Shown piece by piece: positions 59,819-64,000 of a stretch of 64,000 nt of DNA. Every line of letters begins with the position of its first letter. Positions within the stretch are counted from its first letter, which is position 1. The DNA comes from Nicotiana tabacum. Its lineage: Eukaryota; Streptophyta; Magnoliopsida; Solanales; Solanaceae. The stretch lies in contig NC_134087.1 of assembly GCF_000715075.1 (NCBI RefSeq), positions 129,757,518-129,821,517 of the forward strand. Direction: 5' to 3'. Made by a program: the position numbers and the translations under genes. The notes beneath the pieces are model-generated. The model did not search any database, was not told the origin of the DNA, and saw only the letters and a program-made list of their open reading frames with translations.

Positions 59819-61567
59819 CTGCAAGGTCACGATCAAGTATTTTGAATACATAAAAGGAAGACCAAGTTTTAGAGCATCTAAAACATGTAGAATTTCAATT
59901 GATCCTCCTGGGGATAGAAGGTTTGTAATGCCTTCATTTTCAGGTTTCCAAAGAAGAGCAAGCACAGGCAGTGACTTAAAGCTTTGCACCACCATGCCAA
60001 GAAAATCAGATGACATTTTCTTCACATTCGTTCCCTGCCCAGTATCCAGCAAAATCCAAGCATTTATGCCAAAGTTATGATGAATCCACTTGATGTATTG
60101 GTCAATACCCTGAGTTGCCTTTATGTTCCTCATCTCTTCAAAATGGTCTGTCACTTTTGGAGCTCTAGTTTTATGAAAAACAACAAATAAAACTCCATTT
60201 GGAAGCTGGACACCAAGATAATGAACAATTTTTCCAAGTTCACCCTGCACCCTGTAAATACCTTTAGGCTTCAAGTAGTTAGGGGTGGTAGCATCTATCT
60301 TGTTGCAGCAGCAGCAGATACTTTCCTTGACACCAAGTGTAAAAGCAAGCAATGTACGCTCACATGTATGACCATCCTTGGAAATACCACCCTCAAAACC
60401 ACCATTGGTGGAGTCAATGATAAGGACGACACAGTCGGCTCCGGAGGTACCAACAATTATGTTCTTGATCAAGTTCCTGTGTTGAGGGGTATCAATCACA
60501 GTACAGTAGTATTTAGTGGTCTCGATTGTCCACAGAGCAATATCAGTAGTAATACCACGTTCTCGCTCTGCCTTGAGCTTGTTAAGCACCAAGGCATACC
60601 AGAATGGCCTCTTGTTCATCTCAGTAGCTTCTTTCTCAAACCTCTCAATAACACCCCGGTCAATAACACCAATGTATGCCAACCCTTTGTTGCTATCCAC
60701 AATAGGCTTCGATTCCAAATCCAGACCAAGTCCACTGGTGAGTTCCTCATAGCGATTTGGTTCCAAAACAGCCATAAGCAAACTTACAGGGCCACCAATA
60801 TTACTTACTAATTGAAGCCAATTTAATCCAGCTTCCTCATGTTGAGGACATTCATCGTCTTTTACTACAACCTCATTATCTTCAAAAGCAAAATCATTGT
60901 CATCTACAAGGTAATCGTCAATTCCATAAAAAACAGTGGACCCTTCATTAGAATCTGGTGGAACAACTCCAAAATTATCTCCTAAAAAGGTATCTTCAAG
61001 GAGTTCATCATTTCTCTTAAATTTCCCTATCTCAGAAGGCTCTAGATGGTCTTCGCAACAAAACGAAAGTAGAATCGACTCCTTATTGGCAAATTCAGTA
61101 GTCAAGTTAATATCATTTCTCCTAGGACTTCCATCGAACACATCTACCTCACCTTCAGGAATTAAAATCTCTTGAAAAAGCTGCCTAGCTATTTGAGTAC
61201 AGTTGTCAAACACCTCGTCTGCATTTTCACCTTCGATTCCCATGGTCAGGTTTTCGACCCAGTTCCCCATACTTGAATCGGATTGAATCCCCGACAAAAC
61301 GGCTCCTTCGTCCTCAATGTTTCCAGCTTCAAATTCATTCAAAATAAATGGAGTCTCAACACATGGGTAATCAATTTCCTGTATTTTGTTCTCAAATACC
61401 CATAACCAGACTTGAGCAAGTTCTGTAGCCCAGCGGCAGTCATGGACACCACCGAACCATCCCAAACTGAACATAATAGAAACCCGGATTTGTAATGTCA
61501 ACCTGATAAGCATATGGAACCTGAGGAGAGTACGGGCACGAGTCACCATGGTAATACTCAATGCCAT
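59804..61567 (-). CDS. 587-residue ORF with an EF-1alpha-derived G-domain fragment
   Basis: The first ATG (61567) is probably not the original start; the homologous frame begins near residue 36. Residues 70-245 are acidic and unrecognised. Residues 302-431 (60275-60664) clearly resemble the G domain of elongation factor 1-alpha: [70 protein letters not shown] and NKIDATTP. The nucleotide-binding P-loop is missing ([12 protein letters not shown] in its place) and the DAPGH motif reads DTPQH, so GTPase activity is unlikely. Residues 432-583 match nothing I know. The last three residues and stop come from the hAT-like insertion: removing it joins this frame to 59038-58633 in frame. Confidence 0.8.
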   Translation of the reverse strand: MALSITMVTRARTLLRFHMLIRLTLQIRVSIMFSLGWFGGVHDCRWATELAQVWLWVFENKIQEIDYPCVETPFILNEFEAGNIEDEGAVLSGIQSDSSMGNWVENLTMGIEGENADEVFDNCTQIARQLFQEILIPEGEVDVFDGSPRRNDINLTTEFANKESILLSFCCEDHLEPSEIGKFKRNDELLEDTFLGDNFGVVPPDSNEGSTVFYGIDDYLVDDNDFAFEDNEVVVKDDECPQHEEAGLNWLQLVSNIGGPVSLLMAVLEPNRYEELTSGLGLDLESKPIVDSNKGLAYIGVIDRGVIERFEKEATEMNKRPFWYALVLNKLKAERERGITTDIALWTIETTKYYCTVIDTPQHRNLIKNIIVGTSGADCVVLIIDSTNGGFEGGISKDGHTCERTLLAFTLGVKESICCCCNKIDATTPNYLKPKGIYRVQGELGKIVHYLGVQLPNGVLFVVFHKTRAPKVTDHFEEMRNIKATQGIDQYIKWIHHNFGINAWILLDTGQGTNVKKMSSDFLGMVVQSFKSLPVLALLWKPENEGITNLLSPGGSIEILHVLDALKLGLPFMYSKYLIVTLQQVRS

Positions 61568-61950
61568 GGGGATTGGAACTCAGGTCTGGACTGTAATACG
61601 GATGAGAATAAGTGTATGCAAAAGGATTTTCATAGTAATGCTCAACCCTAGAGGATTCTCGATAACAATCTGTATTTTGTATCGGAATACTGATGATTTG
61701 CGTACGGGTCATCGGAAACCCGCTGCTCACTCTCCGGACTTTGAACCTCATGCTGATTTGATGAACTATGGAAGGTCCTGGATAGATGATGATATCGTTC
61801 TTCTAAATGCTGAATTTTTTTCTTCGATCTATCCATAAAAGCTTGGATCTGTTGCTCTAATTGATTTTGAGCTCCGCCAAAATTCATAGTTTTCTGTCTA
61901 TCTTCCATTAACATAGGTGAACAGCCGAGAATCGTAGGCTCTGATACCAA
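61440..61950 (-). pseudogene. N-terminal part of the element's ORF: coiled coil, frameshifted
   Basis: Directly after the PBS the frame carries MNFGGAQNQLEQQIQAFMDR and KKKIQHLEERYHHLSRTF, a short coiled coil, then an Asn/Ser/Gln-rich tail. It breaks near 61650, continues in a second frame rich in Tyr, Ser and Pro (YYENPFAYTYSHPYYSPD), and breaks again near 61450 into the long frame with [20 protein letters not shown] infer one original reading frame with two later frameshifts. It may stand in for gag; no family is recognised. Confidence 0.6.
61938..61950 (-). other. Primer binding site (initiator tRNA-Met type)
   Basis: The minus strand reads TTGGTATCAGAGCC one base after the LTR end. TGGTATCAGAGC is the initiator tRNA-Met complement used by most plant Ty1/copia elements. 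Confidence 0.9.
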
Positions 61951-61951
61951 T

Positions 61952-62210
61952 TGTAACGATTCCTATGTTGGAATCGTCATGAAAATGGAAAACAAGAACT
62001 AAAAAGAAAGGAAATGAAATGCAGAGAAAGGAAAAGACTCAATTTTCATTCAACATGTCTTTGAAAATAATCATAACAGGTATTTAAAGAACAGGGGAAA
62101 AAGTGCAAAAAGCTAACTTTGGGGTAAAACATCAACACAATAACTATTTTTGGGACTCAAGTGTAATTATTCTAAACTAGGGCCTATTTTCTTCATTTCC
62201 ATTCGTTACA
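61952..62210 (-). repeat. 5' LTR of the gene-carrying element
   Basis: It is 259 bp, bounded by TGTAACG and CGTTACA, a perfect terminal inverted repeat. An 8-bp stem (61956-61963 with 61970-61977) lies at its 3' end next to the PBS. The rest is nearly identical to 50002-50203. Confidence 0.9.
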
Positions 62211-64000
62211 ACATATTTGTCAAGTGAATAGAGAGGTGTTAAATACTGATATTTCAGACTTAATTCTTATCTAAGTGTGAGTATACATCCAAGTTGTATG
62301 TTGATATTTTTATTGTGCAAGTGTGAGTAGTTATTGTCTTACTATTGAAAAAATCTTACAATATTTGACCAAAAATTTTTTTGCAACGTGCTTGCTAAAG
62401 TGGAATTTTCTTATTTCTTCAAATTAGAAACAAAGATCTTTCATATTTATGGTCTAAAATTGAAACTTGAAACCCCACGAGAATGGGATGCTAATTGTTA
62501 GAATCGTCCGAATGACTACTGTGCCACTGTTATAAATAAATAAAAAATTTGCGGGTGCGGGGTGGGTGAATGCGGGTTTAAATGGTATGCTGGGCGGGGC
62601 GGGTTTACCGCCTGCCATTCCTAACTTTTGAATTTAGAATTTCTTTCTGTGTCGCTCTAGTTTAGCATAACAGTAGTACACTCTAAAATGTTGATGTACT
62701 ACTACTAGAATCATGGTTTGAAAGGCGAAACTGGAGAGGGAAAAGGCTAGCTCATTTCTTCTGGCACAGTGCGAACTACGAAGGCGGATGCAGAAGAAGA
62801 AAAAAGAGTTAAATGAAGACGATCACACATCAGGTTCGTGATATGTTCTATTTGTTTTGAATTTTGATATTAACGAACGTGTACTTTTAAGTCTGCAATT
62901 CTTTGACATTTTAATCAGAAATTTGAAACAAACAGATTTGGATGTCATAATTTCTCTCTCTCTCTCTCTACAACTATGGATTGACATCTGATTATTCTTC
63001 AAATGTTTCAAATACTTATGTGGGAAGTTGCTTGGATATAATAGTGCCACTATTATTGGTAAAGACAATGTTAGGGCTAATTAAGAAAATTGTCGAGGAT
63101 ATTAACAGTTGTTGATTCATGATAAAGGTTTGGTGAAAGAAATCAATGCAATTCGCTTTTATCTCCTTATGATGGAGAAATACGAGAAGCAAAATACTAA
63201 TTTGGTAACTCTAGTTAATCAGCGTGTTAATGAATGTTGAACGGATTACATATATAATGGACCTTATCGGCCTGATTTAATGCATATTGTTGCTTTATGT
63301 AGAAAGAGGCTAATGATAGGAAGAAGTAGGAGCCATTGATATGGGATTCAGGATGATTAGGTGCATTTTCGAGGAGCCTCGTTTAAAAGGGCCCTGAAGA
63401 CGGACAATATGGGATAGATATCATTGTAAATCATGAGTTTTGTAAGTGTTCTGATGACAGAATTAGCTAGTTTCTCACCTACTTTTAAAGTGTTCGGTGT
63501 CTAGCAAAGTATAATGGAAAGATGCTATGAAGGTTATACACCAAGTATGCTCGTGATTCCACTCTGGCATACTTTACTATTGAACTTGTTTTTGATGTAG
63601 GATGTCTTGGTTCACACTTTCACTTCTATTCTTATTACATATTGTCAGGGTTTATTCTTGCCAAGAGTAAAAGAAGTGAGGACTTTGTTATGTTTTGTTT
63701 AATTGCAAGTTTAAAGGACACCAAATGTATGGTCCATGCATGCTTAAACTATTGAGGCTTTTTCTTTAAATACTTTTTAGTGTTATATTTGCTATACTTT
63801 AAGGTGGCTTGGTGATGTAAGGTCCTTAATTATACATAGAGTAATAAGGTCTCTGTAAATTGTAGGTGTTCTTATGAGGGTTATAGAAATGCAAGAAAGT
63901 GAAATTTTGGTATATCCAAGATACTCTGTGAAGATAAGTTATTAAGGCTGTGGCCTAGTGATCAATAAAGTGGGTGAAACTTCTCATCTATCCAAGCCTT
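62211..64000. other. Flanking DNA, no recognised gene
   Basis: 62216-62540 is AT-rich and unrecognised. 62545-62622 is the GC-rich arm paired with 49577-49680, and 62622-62668 the right copy of the ~45-bp direct repeat. A (TC)n microsatellite lies at 62953-62969. From 62700 to 64000 no frame longer than about 80 codons and no motif is credible. An ATG at 62813 followed by CAG|GTTCGTG could mimic a short first exon, but nothing supports it. Confidence 0.4.

Larger units (their letters stand above)
49994..62210 (-). mobile_element. Non-autonomous LTR element carrying host gene fragments
   Basis: The direct repeat ACATA flanks it (49989-49993 and 62211-62215). On the minus strand: 5' LTR 62210-61952, PBS, one long ORF in several pieces, 3' untranslated region, PPT (50216-50204), 3' LTR 50203-49994. 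The copia-like PBS implies mobilisation by a Ty1/copia partner. I see no protease, integrase or RT of its own. Inside it are two later insertions: a hAT-like element (59047-59818) and a copia element (50829-58632). Without them it is about 3.6 kb. Confidence 0.85.

Noticed and set aside
60221..60811. 196-residue plus-strand ORF opposite the EF-1alpha-like region
   Set aside because: It is antisense to a clearly homologous frame and matches nothing; a shadow ORF.
59804..61567. A functional EF-1alpha or EF-1alpha-like cellular gene
   Set aside because: Only the G-domain part is present, the P-loop is missing, G3 is altered, and the ORF lies between LTRs with a PBS and PPT.
62813..62836. Start of a host gene with a short first exon (ATG...CAG|GT)
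   Set aside because: Only seven codons, no downstream coding exon recognised, no promoter evidence.
1..64000. CRISPR arrays, bacterial operons, rRNA genes or organellar inserts
   Set aside because: No regularly spaced repeats of that kind and no conserved rRNA or organellar text were seen; all features fit plant nuclear repeats.

Overview
The window is plant nuclear DNA made almost entirely of nested and decayed retrotransposons. The families (Tat/Ogre-like, Tekay-like and Athila-like Ty3/gypsy, two Ty1/copia elements, an L1-type LINE with RNase H, hAT-like and hairpin MITEs) and several familiar LTR motifs suggest a Solanaceae genome, possibly Nicotiana. That is inference from recalled families, not a database match. 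I see no intact cellular gene, rRNA, tRNA or CRISPR array. Most open frames are broken transposon genes.

Layout: (1) 1-8031, minus strand: internal region of a Tat/Ogre-like element (broken ORF1, gag-protease with a G-patch motif, PBS), cut at 2738 by an LTR of another family (LTR A) that runs off the left edge. (2) 8032-22421, minus: its 4.3-kb 5' LTR (LTR B), split by a complete but degenerate Tekay-like chromovirus (10143-20264, TSD AGTAG). (3) 22422-34012: a patchwork of an Athila-like gag, LTR fragments in both orientations (families A, C, D) and gypsy gag and pol remnants. (4) 34013-42780, minus: a decayed L1-type LINE with ORF1 (DUF4283-like plus CCHC) and ORF2 (endonuclease, RT, RNase H). 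(5) 43331-49103, minus: a decayed copia element with unequal LTRs. (6) 49200-49680: a MITE and a GC-rich hAT-like arm. (7) 49994-62210, minus: a small-LTR non-autonomous element (TSD ACATA). Its long ORF carries an EF-1alpha-derived G-domain piece and, downstream in the same frame, a stretch resembling a pseudo-response-regulator receiver domain. This element was hit by a 772-bp hAT-like element (59047-59818, TSD CTGCAAGG) and by a young, nearly intact 7.8-kb copia element (50829-58632, TSD TCTCC). (8) 62211-64000: flanking DNA with no recognised gene.

The most interesting object is the chimeric element at 49994-62210. It has LTRs, PBS and PPT but no recognisable pol, so it would depend on another copia element for mobility, and it joins fragments of two unrelated host genes in one reading frame. 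The neighbouring copia element (50829-58632) is the only near-functional mobile unit: its LTRs are almost identical and its gag-pol is interrupted by one apparent single-base insertion.
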